From Thermoprotei archaeon (GTDB taxonomy: Archaea; Thermoproteota; Thermoprotei_A; Sulfolobales; Desulfurococcaceae): a stretch of 8,801 bases of DNA. The notes under the pieces are model-generated. The model was not told the DNA's origin. It saw only the letters and a program-made list of their open reading frames with translations, and made no database searches. This document shows positions 1 to 5,786 of the stretch, one piece after another (the first letter of the stretch is position 1; every line of letters starts with the position of its first letter). The stretch is from assembly GCA_003661825.1 (NCBI GenBank), contig QMWW01000036.1, positions 1 to 8,801 on the forward strand. Direction: 5' to 3'. Position numbers and translations under genes: made by a program.

Positions 1-440
1 GAGTAGTAGTCGATGTAGGATGTGGTACCGGGTTACTCATAGAATTTCTCAGGGAGCGAGAAATCGATAACTACGATAAGTACATATGCGTAGAACCAAG
101 CTACGGAATGCTTAAAAGGCTTCTAGAGAAGAAACTGTTAGACCATAGAGTGATCCTAGTTAGATCATATGGTGAGCTACTACCTATTCCTAGTGGAGTA
201 GCTGATGCTGTATACGCGTTTACCGTATGGGATAACGTGGTCTACAAAGAGCAATTTGTGAAAGAAGTACTCCGTATAACATCGCCTAATGGCTACGTAG
301 TTATAAGCTGTATCGCTAAATCCCGCGGCATCAAACCAGTTGATCTCCTAAAGGAGTTTGAGTTCCTAGGATGCCGTATAGACTGCTTTTACGCACTATA
401 TAGGGCTAAAGCCTTAAATAATTCACGTAATTTAGATTAA
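1..440 (+). CDS. Class I SAM-dependent methyltransferase, 5'-truncated
   Basis: The reading frame is open from base 3 and gives 145 codons ending in TAA; the true start lies outside the window. The fragment opens with the SAM-binding motif I VVVDVGCGTG at fragment residues 1-10, followed about 20 residues later by the acidic post-I strand ICVEPS. Further on, VADAVYAFTVWDNV fits motif II/III of class I (Rossmann) methyltransferases, and SPNGYVVIS is the usual strand after the 'G-G-x' turn. The internal ATG at 108 is not the start, because motif I lies upstream of it. The substrate cannot be told from the fold: UbiE/BioC-like small-molecule enzymes and RNA or protein methylases share these motifs. 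The gene ends 35 bases before an Sm-like protein gene on the same strand, so the two may be cotranscribed, but that does not fix its substrate. It is the only complete stop in the window that is not TAG. Confidence 0.88.
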   Translation, partial: VVVDVGCGTGLLIEFLREREIDNYDKYICVEPSYGMLKRLLEKKLLDHRVILVRSYGELLPIPSGVADAVYAFTVWDNVVYKEQFVKEVLRITSPNGYVVISCIAKSRGIKPVDLLKEFEFLGCRIDCFYALYRAKALNNSRNLD

Positions 441-475
441 AGGATATGAAAAGAATGTAGTATATGTGATGTAGC

Positions 476-757
476 GTGGTAGCAGCTAGGAACAAACCGC
501 CTACTCCGCTTAAACACCTAAAATCAGCTGTAGACCAGATAATCCTGGTTAAGCTAAAGGATGGAACAGAGTACGTTGGACGACTAGAAATGGTTGACCA
601 TACAATGAACGTCGTACTAAGTGACTGTGTTAAATACGATAGCGACGGCAACCCCGTTACGCGATACGGTAAGGTCTTAATACGTGGGAGCCAGATAGCG
701 TTTATCAGTATAAACTACGAACAGGTAGCGCCTGAAACAGTCAGTGGCTTCACGTAG
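476..757 (+). CDS. Archaeal Sm-like (Lsm/SmAP) RNA-binding protein
   Basis: A 93-residue protein with both Sm motifs. Sm1 spans residues about 22-51 (VKLKDG, G35, D41, MN at 44-45, L48) and Sm2 spans 66-78 (KVLIRGSQIAFIS, with the R70-G71 pair that contacts uridine). Sm proteins form six- or seven-membered rings that bind U-rich RNA and act in RNA processing and turnover in the cytoplasm. The GTG start is the only initiator after an in-frame TGA at 467, and GTGAT at 466-470, five bases upstream, pairs with the anti-Shine-Dalgarno sequence. The 18-residue N-terminal extension (RNKPPTPLKHLK) is basic and proline-rich. The loop between the motifs (VKYDSDGNPVTRYG) is longer than in compact SmAP1 proteins, so I lean to an SmAP2-like or separate paralogue. 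The residue two before N45 is Thr43, where SmAP1 has a uridine-stacking His. The gene lies 24 bases before a CBS gene on the same strand. Confidence 0.93.
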   Translation: MVAARNKPPTPLKHLKSAVDQIILVKLKDGTEYVGRLEMVDHTMNVVLSDCVKYDSDGNPVTRYGKVLIRGSQIAFISINYEQVAPETVSGFT

Positions 758-781
758 CACCGCCTAGGAAGATGATTAACT

Positions 782-1210
782 ATGTCTGAACTATTGTATA
801 AGGCAAGTGATTTAATGAAAGAACCCGTTATAGTCGATGGTAGCGCTACGCTTAGCGAAGCTATCACACGGATGCTCAATGAAGGCGTGGATGCACTTGT
901 AGTTGTAGATAAGAGCAATAGGTTGGTAGGAATAATTACTAAGCGCGACATCTTATGGGCTATAAAGTACAGAGAAGCAGATATCGCTAAAACCAGTATA
1001 AGCAGCGTTATGAATAAGAACATTATAACCGTAGAGCCAGAGGTAAACCTAGCCGATATAGTCAACATCATGTTAGAGAACAACATATCCCATATACCAG
1101 TAGTTGAAGACGGTAAAGTAGTGGGGATTATTAGCGATAGAGACTTGGTCGAAGTTCTTAGCGACGTATTGGATAGGCTCAGAGTGAGGGGTTCGGTAGT
1201 AGAGGAGTAG
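782..1210 (+). CDS. Two-CBS-domain (Bateman module) protein
   Basis: A 142-residue stand-alone Bateman module. CBS1 covers residues about 8-62 and ends in GIITKRDI; CBS2 covers about 71-126 and ends in GIISDRDL. The G-h-h-T/S-x-R-D signature in each repeat (D56 and D121) is the part that usually holds the ribose of AMP, ATP or SAM, so ligand binding is likely for both sites. No catalytic domain is attached. Such proteins are thought to act as energy or cofactor sensors on partner proteins; the partner is unknown here. ATG at 782 is preceded by GATGAT (771-776), a near match to the Shine-Dalgarno GGTGAT. The gene ends in three consecutive in-frame TAG codons (1208-1216), followed by an inverted repeat. 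It sits 24 bases after the Sm-like gene, which suggests cotranscription, and 126 bases before a four-CBS gene. Confidence 0.95.
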   Translation: MSELLYKASDLMKEPVIVDGSATLSEAITRMLNEGVDALVVVDKSNRLVGIITKRDILWAIKYREADIAKTSISSVMNKNIITVEPEVNLADIVNIMLENNISHIPVVEDGKVVGIISDRDLVEVLSDVLDRLRVRGSVVEE

Positions 1211-1228
1211 TAGTAGCTACAGCTACTA
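1211..1228. repeat. Inverted repeat directly after the two-CBS gene
   Basis: TAGTAGCT and AGCTACTA form 8-base arms around AC, realistically a 7-bp stem with a TACA loop. It begins at the first base after the stop codon. No T-tract follows, so a classical terminator is not supported. It could be an mRNA 3'-end structure, a dyad binding site, or chance. Confidence 0.4.
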
Positions 1229-1305
1229 GGCTACTATGCGGTTCCCAGGGCTATTAGTACATAGTTTGTGCTCAATGGATTGGAACAAGGTATTTCTTAG
1301 TGCAA

Positions 1306-1313
1306 AGATATAT
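1306..1313 (+). promoter_or_regulatory. Candidate TATA box for the four-CBS gene
   Basis: AGATATAT, preceded by purine-rich AA that could serve as a BRE, lies in the 126-base gap before the four-CBS gene. Archaeal transcription starts about 26 bases downstream of the TATA centre, here near base 1335, almost at the TTG at 1337. That would give a leaderless or very short-leader mRNA. It is the best match in the gap by eye only. Confidence 0.35.
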
Positions 1314-1336
1314 TCTCTAGTTGTGAGTGTGGAATT

Positions 1337-2287
1337 TTGAATAAATACATGCGTTTACCTCCACGTAAAGGTAAGCGTAGACGTGAATATAGATGGCTTA
1401 GAAGCGATGGAACCCCTAACTTGAGCGATAGAATCCATAGAGTACCCGGCGATATGGAGATAATAGCTAGGAAGCCAGCAATACAGGTATCACCTAGTGT
1501 ACCGATAGCTAACGCACTTAAGCTTATGTCAGAGAACTACAGGAGCCTGCTAGTTTCTGTAGCTGGTGTTCTAAAGGGGCTTCTGCTAGCAACCGATCTG
1601 ATAGACTACCTCGGTGGAGGCGATCACTTCAAGATAGTCGAGGGAAGACATAGGTACAACCTTTTCTCGGCGCTAGATAGAGAAAGCGTTAAGTCGATCA
1701 TGATCCACGACCCCATAGTAGCATATACCGATGAGAAGCTTCCAAGTGTTCTTGAGAAAATGGCTGTATATGGCATAGGTTTGCTACCAGTTGTCTATCG
1801 CGATGGTAGAGTATACGGCGTTATAACTGAGCACGACGTCCTAAAGCACCTATACGGAGTAGTAGAGTTAGGAGTTAAGATTTCCAAAGTAATGTCTTCA
1901 CCAGTAGTAACTATAGGCTCGAATAGCTCGGTATGGGATGCTATGAAGAAAATCATAGCATACGGCTTCCGTAGATTACCAGTAGTGGAGGAGAACACGG
2001 TGATCGGCATAGTCACAGCTATGGATCTGATCAGATTCTTTAGCCCGTCGAGCGTGTTTAAGCGCGCTACCAGTAGCGATATACGAGAAGTGCTTAAGAC
2101 CAGTATTACAGAAGTAGCATCTAAAAATCTTGTAACGGTTAAGCCAGAAGACGATCTAAGCGAAGCCGTTAAGAAAATGTTCAGCAAAAACGTTAGCTCC
2201 GTACTGGTTGTAAACGACGATATGGAGCTAGTAGGGATTGCTACGGAAAGAGACGTTCTCTATGCGCTTACAGTCAAGAGGGCATAG
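1337..2287 (+). CDS. Four-CBS-domain protein with basic N-terminal tail
   Basis: A 316-residue protein made of two Bateman modules. CBS1 is residues about 42-93 (GLLLATDL), CBS2 about 118-173 (GVITEHDV), CBS3 about 180-237 (GIVTAMDL) and CBS4 about 257-316 (GIATERDV). The linker GGGDHFKIVEGRH between CBS1 and CBS2 has the look of other archaeal multi-CBS proteins. There is no enzyme, channel or DNA-binding domain, so it is probably a nucleotide-sensing regulator; its partner is unknown. The first 22 residues are strongly basic (PRKGKRRREYRW) and may touch nucleic acid or a partner. The start is uncertain. TTG at 1337 fits a TATA box at 1306-1313 and a weak GTGA at 1323-1326. ATG at 1349 would remove only four residues and has no Shine-Dalgarno. 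The gene follows the two-CBS gene on the same strand, so six CBS repeats lie in tandem. Confidence 0.94.
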   Translation: MNKYMRLPPRKGKRRREYRWLRSDGTPNLSDRIHRVPGDMEIIARKPAIQVSPSVPIANALKLMSENYRSLLVSVAGVLKGLLLATDLIDYLGGGDHFKIVEGRHRYNLFSALDRESVKSIMIHDPIVAYTDEKLPSVLEKMAVYGIGLLPVVYRDGRVYGVITEHDVLKHLYGVVELGVKISKVMSSPVVTIGSNSSVWDAMKKIIAYGFRRLPVVEENTVIGIVTAMDLIRFFSPSSVFKRATSSDIREVLKTSITEVASKNLVTVKPEDDLSEAVKKMFSKNVSSVLVVNDDMELVGIATERDVLYALTVKRA

Positions 2288-2316
2288 TATCTACTAGGAA
2301 TAGGTTGTAAGCGTAT

Positions 2317-2332
2317 GGCTGTATATATAGCC
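2317..2332 (+). promoter_or_regulatory. Candidate TATA box within a dyad, before the Mut7-C gene
   Basis: The 96-base gap between the four-CBS and Mut7-C genes holds TATATATA (2322-2329) flanked by GGCT and AGCC, so the 16 bases form a palindrome with one G-T pair. As a TATA box it would place transcription start near 2351 and give a leader of about 33 bases ahead of GTG 2384. The symmetry could also mark a regulator site. This is seen by eye and untested. Confidence 0.35.
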
Positions 2333-2383
2333 GATACAACTATATTGAGGAAAACACTAGAGGACTTGTTTAAGTGAGTAGCG

Positions 2384-2938
2384 GTGGAAGAGCCAAGGTT
2401 TATTGTAGATACTATGCTGGGTAATGTCGCTAGATGGCTCCGCATACTAGGATACGATACCCTATACAAAAAGGACTACAAAGACTGGGAGATCCTATCG
2501 ATCGCCGAAGAAGAGAAAAGAGTGATAGTTACCCGAGACCACAGCTTACACAGGAAGGCTATCAACCGTGGCTGTAAAAGCATATACCTATCACACGACG
2601 ACATGGCGGAGAGGCTAGCTTGGATAGCATACGTAGTTGGCATAAGACTCTACGTTGACCTAGAGAAGTCCAGATGTCCTATCTGTAACGGCGACCTTAG
2701 GAAAACTGGTAAAAACGAAGTAAAGGATCGAGTACCGGATCGAGTCTACCAGCTATACAGTGATTTCTGGGTATGCAAGCGATGCGGTAAAGTATATTGG
2801 CTTGGTAGCCACTGGGTAAAGATAGAGGATATTCTCGAAAAAGCCAGAGCTATGCTCGAAGAATACAAGACGCGTAAGTACGCGTTAGGAGGGGTTATGA
2901 GTGGAGGAACCCGTCCATCCAGCCGAGATAAGTTTTAG
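2384..2938 (+). CDS. Mut7-C RNase domain protein (PIN-like fold with zinc ribbon)
   Basis: A 184-residue protein of the Mut7-C (formerly DUF82) family. The N-terminal PIN-like half has the typical opening FIVDTMLGNVARWLRILGYD at residues 6-25 (acidic D9 and the A-R-W-L-R-x-L-G signature) and the VIVTRDHSL strand with D52. Residues 98-134 hold a zinc ribbon, C98-x2-C101 and C131-x2-C134, followed by the family hallmark CGKVYWLGSHW. By family knowledge it is a predicted metal-dependent ribonuclease of the cytoplasm; no substrate can be inferred. The start is GTG 2384, with GTGA six bases upstream. The C-terminal 20 residues after the last helix are basic and serine-rich and overlap the next gene by 38 bases, so they may be under coding constraint from that gene rather than functional. 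It lies between the four-CBS gene and the AMMECR1 gene on the same strand. Confidence 0.95.
   Translation: MEEPRFIVDTMLGNVARWLRILGYDTLYKKDYKDWEILSIAEEEKRVIVTRDHSLHRKAINRGCKSIYLSHDDMAERLAWIAYVVGIRLYVDLEKSRCPICNGDLRKTGKNEVKDRVPDRVYQLYSDFWVCKRCGKVYWLGSHWVKIEDILEKARAMLEEYKTRKYALGGVMSGGTRPSSRDKF
2888..2894 (+). promoter_or_regulatory. Strong Shine-Dalgarno that sets the AMMECR1 start
   Basis: GGAGGGG ends six bases before GTG 2901 and is the best Shine-Dalgarno in the window. It lies inside the 3' end of the Mut7-C reading frame. The ATG at 2897 is only two bases away and is in the Mut7-C frame, so GTG 2901 is the initiator. Confidence 0.8.
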
Positions 2939-3575
2939 CGATGGCGTTTTCCTCGTAAAACTTGCTAGAAAAGCTGTAGAGGAGAAATTGCTTAGAGGAA
3001 TAGACATAAAGCCTCCTAGCGACACCCCCGAGTACATGAAGAGACCGGGCATGACCTTTACAACTATAGAGAAGCTACTACCAGATGGTAGATTTGTCCT
3101 AAGGGGATGCATTGGCTTCTTATCGCCTATATACAGTCTCGTAGAGTCAACCATAAGGTCAGCGGTAGAAGCTGCGACGTCGGATCCAAGGTTTCCGCCA
3201 ATGAAGCCCGAAGAGCTAAACCAAGTAGTCTTCGAGGTAACGGTTCTATCGGTACCAGTAGAGATCAAGGTTGAAGATAGATGGATGATCCCAAGTAAAG
3301 TGGTTATAGGTCGTGACGGCTTAGTAGTGGAGAAAGGCTTCTACAAGGGAACACTGCTCCCCATAGTTCCCGTAGAGTACTGCTGGGATACCGAGACATT
3401 TCTCGCCGAAACATGTCTTAAAGCGGGGCTTCAACCAGATTGCTGGCTTGAACCAGATACCCGTATCTACAGATACGAGGGCAGAGCGTTCAAGGAGAAA
3501 GCACCGTTAGGAAGCATATACGAGAGGGACCTCAGCAGAGAGTATAGAGAATCTTGCTCTAAACCAGAGAGTTAG
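2901..3575 (+). CDS. AMMECR1 domain protein
   Basis: A 224-residue protein that covers the whole AMMECR1 fold and matches the usual size of stand-alone archaeal members. The family signature LRGCIGF is at residues 67-73. Around it are the expected FTTIEK strand, the I-R-S-A-V-E-A-A-T-S-D-P-R-F stretch and the FEVTVLS-P-EI strand, followed by GRDGLVVEKGFYKGTLLP and a late W-DTETFL segment. The molecular function of this family is unproven. Archaeal members often neighbour a Memo-like protein or a radical SAM enzyme, but neither is present here. Initiation at GTG 2901 is fixed by the GGAGGGG Shine-Dalgarno, and the gene overlaps Mut7-C by 38 bases in another frame, which implies translation coupled to it. 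nadE follows after 33-42 bases on the same strand. Confidence 0.96.
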   Translation: MEEPVHPAEISFSDGVFLVKLARKAVEEKLLRGIDIKPPSDTPEYMKRPGMTFTTIEKLLPDGRFVLRGCIGFLSPIYSLVESTIRSAVEAATSDPRFPPMKPEELNQVVFEVTVLSVPVEIKVEDRWMIPSKVVIGRDGLVVEKGFYKGTLLPIVPVEYCWDTETFLAETCLKAGLQPDCWLEPDTRIYRYEGRAFKEKAPLGSIYERDLSREYRESCSKPES

Positions 3576-3608
3576 AGTGAAAACTAGAGGGCAATATACA
3601 ACTGCTTA

Positions 3609-4454
3609 GTGGTAGAAATGGAGGAGCGTATTACGCTTAACCAGCTCCTATCTCTACCCTATAATGAAGTCGAAGAACTCATAACTAGCTTTATCAGGGA
3701 AAGAGTGAGTCAAGCCGGAGTAGACAAGGCTGTTGTAGGTTTAAGCGGAGGATTAGACTCGACTACTGTTCTAGACCTGCTAGTCAGAGCTCTTGGTGAA
3801 AGCAAAGTAGTAGCGCTAATAATGCCTGACCCCAGGGTTACTAGGAGAGAAGATGTCAACGACGCGATAGAGCTAGCGGGAAAGTATGGGGTAGAGTACT
3901 ACGTGGTTACTATAAGCGGTATTTTTGATTCGTTTAGCTCAATCCCCTTCTTCAGCCGCGAAGACTTGATATCCAATGGAAACCTTAGGGCTCGTATAAG
4001 GATGACCCTACTGTACTACTATGCTAATAGGTATAAGGCTTTAGTGACTGGAACTGGGGATCGGAGCGAGCTACTGATAGGGTACTACACGAAATACGGT
4101 GATGGAGGCGTAGATATTCTCCCTATAGGCTCGTTGTATAAGACACAAGTGCGTAGGTTAGCTATGCACTTAGGCCTACCTAGCAAGATTGTTAATAAAC
4201 CCAGTAGCCCCGGTTTCTGGTTAGGTCATCTAGCTGAGGAAGAGCTCGGTATTAAGTACGAAGAGATAGATCTAGTGCTGTACTCTATAGTTGATAGAGG
4301 CATAGATCCTTCTCTTGTACCGAAGTATACCGGTATACCGCGAGATATTGTGGATAAAGTGGTAGAGATGCATAGGAAGAGCAGGCATAAGCGGGTGTTT
4401 CCACCTATTCCCCGATTCCCTTGGATGAAGAAAGATCCTCTGTACGAGTTCTAG
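3609..4454 (+). CDS. nadE: NH3-dependent NAD+ synthetase
   Basis: NadE makes NAD+ from deamido-NAD+, ATP and ammonia, the last step of NAD synthesis. Counted from GTG 3609 (281 residues), the N-type ATP pyrophosphatase P-loop SGGLDST is at 46-52. The dimer-interface and deamido-NAD segment NLRARIRMTLLYYYAN is at 125-140, GTGDRSE at 148-154, and YGDGGVDILPIGSLYKTQV follows. The late PSSPGFWLGHLAEEELGI matches the P-S-A-x-L-W-x-G-Q-x-D-E-x-E-L-G region of the family. There is no nitrilase (glutaminase) domain, so this is the ammonia-using form. The start is uncertain: ATG 3618 (278 residues) has a weak GTGGTAG just upstream and is at least as likely as GTG 3609, which has no visible Shine-Dalgarno. 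The gene follows AMMECR1 closely. Its TAG stop overlaps the stop of the convergent gene. Confidence 0.97.
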   Translation: MVEMEERITLNQLLSLPYNEVEELITSFIRERVSQAGVDKAVVGLSGGLDSTTVLDLLVRALGESKVVALIMPDPRVTRREDVNDAIELAGKYGVEYYVVTISGIFDSFSSIPFFSREDLISNGNLRARIRMTLLYYYANRYKALVTGTGDRSELLIGYYTKYGDGGVDILPIGSLYKTQVRRLAMHLGLPSKIVNKPSSPGFWLGHLAEEELGIKYEEIDLVLYSIVDRGIDPSLVPKYTGIPRDIVDKVVEMHRKSRHKRVFPPIPRFPWMKKDPLYEF

Positions 4455-4984
4455 GGCTTAGAAATACGTATATCTAAAGAACCGTTTTCGTCTTCTAACT
4501 TAAACCTAGCTCTAGGCATGTAGATCCACATGATTTTTATCGGATATATTAAGAGGTTTAAGATGCTGCTATCACCACCAATAACTTCTAGCCCTATTTT
4601 CTCTCCTTTCATGTAGTGCTTGTTATTCACCGTAACTAAGTATTCGCCGTCTTCCTGTATTCTAAGGATAAACGGCATGGACGTACCAGCGAATATCTTG
4701 CTGCGCGAGATGTACTCTTCGCTTATACTACGCTTTACCTCGGGTTCTCTGCCAACTACTGCGTGGAATACGTCTTCATCAATACTTAGTTTAGGCTCGC
4801 TCATATACTCTATCTCTCCCTTAACGCTGCTACTATATAGCTTTAGGCGTGCTTTGCTGAATCCCACAAGGTATACGTGGTGGGTATTATACTCGTGTCC
4901 TGTACTAGTAGATACTCTCTCGTTGTTAACTAATATCTTGAAGAAGCTGAATTCAAGTCTCCGTAGTATATTCGGGTTCTTCAT
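4451..4984 (-). CDS. Hypothetical protein, 177 residues
   Basis: I do not recognise this protein. It is complete, with ATG at 4984 and a GAGGATT element just upstream that could act as a Shine-Dalgarno. Composition looks like a soluble, beta-rich protein: alternating segments such as FILRIQEDGEYLVTVNN and HHVYLVGFSKARLKLYSS. One hydrophobic stretch of about 19 residues near 143-162 (LNLLIYPIKIMWIYMP) is too polar at its ends to call a membrane helix. No signal peptide, cysteine pairs or nucleotide-binding motif is visible. It is the only minus-strand gene between plus-strand nadE and the phosphoesterase, and it shares its stop site with nadE. Codon use (ATA, CTA, AGG) resembles the neighbours, so recent transfer is not suggested. 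The opposite-strand frame at 4620-5021 is an antisense shadow without family features. Confidence 0.75.
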   Translation of the reverse strand: MKNPNILRRLEFSFFKILVNNERVSTSTGHEYNTHHVYLVGFSKARLKLYSSSVKGEIEYMSEPKLSIDEDVFHAVVGREPEVKRSISEEYISRSKIFAGTSMPFILRIQEDGEYLVTVNNKHYMKGEKIGLEVIGGDSSILNLLIYPIKIMWIYMPRARFKLEDENGSLDIRISKP

Positions 4985-5090
4985 CGCTAATCCTCGGCAA
5001 ATACTCTATGAAACTTCTTAATGATTAGTTGTTAATAACTTTTCTCAGAAAATAGCTGTATTATTGTATAAGTGAGCGAGGCGGTACTCC
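4985..5090. promoter_or_regulatory. Divergent promoter region, hypothetical gene / phosphoesterase
   Basis: This 106-base AT-rich gap separates two genes that point away from each other. On the plus strand TTATTGTATA (5061-5070) lies 21-30 bases before GTG 5091, so transcription would start about at the initiator, giving a leaderless mRNA. That agrees with the lack of a Shine-Dalgarno there. On the minus strand, TTATTAAC and TCATTAAG stretches between about 5010 and 5040 are possible TATA elements for the 177-residue gene. All of this is by eye. Confidence 0.5.
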
Positions 5091-5786
5091 GTGGTAAAGC
5101 TCCTGCTACTATCCGATATCCACGGACACCTATATCCGCTGAGAGAAGTAGTTAAAGTTACTAGAACGCTTGATATCGAAGTAGCAGTAGTTGCTGGCGA
5201 TCTAACGCATTTCTCCGGCCTAGAGGACGCTGTTTCAGTACTGAAACTCATATCTAGTAGTATTGAGACAGTGCTATTTGTACCCGGTAACTGCGACCAT
5301 CCAGATCTCCTGGAAACACGTGATCTCGGTGAAAAAGGGGTATACAACATACACGGTAGAGTGTTTGAAGTACAGGGCTATAGGTTCTACGGGATAGGTG
5401 GAAGCAACATTACCCCCTTTGGTACCTTCATAGAGTGGAGCGAAGAAGAGCTAGCTAAATATCTAGAGCCTCTCTGGGATATAGATAAGGAGAAGCTAGT
5501 AATGGTTACACATGCTCCTATACACGGAGTAATGGATGAGATAGGGGGTATACATGTTGGATCCCGTGTACTTAGAGAATTCATTGATAAACACGGTGCA
5601 CTGCTGTGGATCACAGGACACCTCCACGAGTACAGTGGCTACAAGAGGATCGGCTATACAGTGGTGGTTAATCCAGGCCCTCTAGCAAGAGGTTTTTATG
5701 GAATAGCTGTTCTCGAAGACGGAGAAGTAGAAGTAGAGATCTACAACATCTACGAATCCTCGAAACACTCTCTACACTCTCTGTAG
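5091..5786 (+). CDS. Calcineurin-like metallophosphoesterase
   Basis: A 231-residue single-domain phosphoesterase with the complete two-metal site: D9 and H11 in SDIHGH, D37 in AGDLTHF, N67 in PGNCDH (the GNHE-type motif with Cys-Asp), H141 in THAPIHG, and H177 and H179 in GHLHE. Family members hydrolyse phosphodiesters or phosphomonoesters with Mn2+ or similar metals in the cytoplasm. The closest type by eye is the archaeal MJ0936/YfcE and Icc-like group; the natural substrate is unknown. GTG 5091 is the only initiator after an in-frame TGA at 5073, no Shine-Dalgarno is evident, and a TATA-like element sits 20-30 bases upstream, which suggests a leaderless transcript. The last 12 codons overlap the convergent HAD phosphatase gene. 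The tail SSKHSLHSL lies beyond the fold. Confidence 0.95.
   Translation: MVKLLLLSDIHGHLYPLREVVKVTRTLDIEVAVVAGDLTHFSGLEDAVSVLKLISSSIETVLFVPGNCDHPDLLETRDLGEKGVYNIHGRVFEVQGYRFYGIGGSNITPFGTFIEWSEEELAKYLEPLWDIDKEKLVMVTHAPIHGVMDEIGGIHVGSRVLREFIDKHGALLWITGHLHEYSGYKRIGYTVVVNPGPLARGFYGIAVLEDGEVEVEIYNIYESSKHSLHSL

Noticed and set aside
108..440. Methyltransferase as a complete 110-residue gene starting at ATG 108
   Set aside because: The SAM-binding motif I lies upstream in the same open frame, so the ATG is internal and the gene is cut by the window edge.
768..830. C/D-box-like elements (GATGAT, CTGA, GTGAT) around the start of the two-CBS gene
   Set aside because: The C box is imperfect, spacing of C' and D boxes does not fit, and the bases are explained by a Shine-Dalgarno and coding sequence.
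715..1086. 123-codon minus-strand frame opposite the two-CBS gene
   Set aside because: It is an antisense shadow of a clear CBS protein, with low-complexity Ser/Thr/Leu composition and no family motif.
4620..5021. 133-codon plus-strand frame opposite the 177-residue gene
   Set aside because: Ser/Leu-rich shadow composition; the minus frame is longer, has a Shine-Dalgarno-like element, and uses codons like its neighbours. Some doubt remains since neither protein is recognised.
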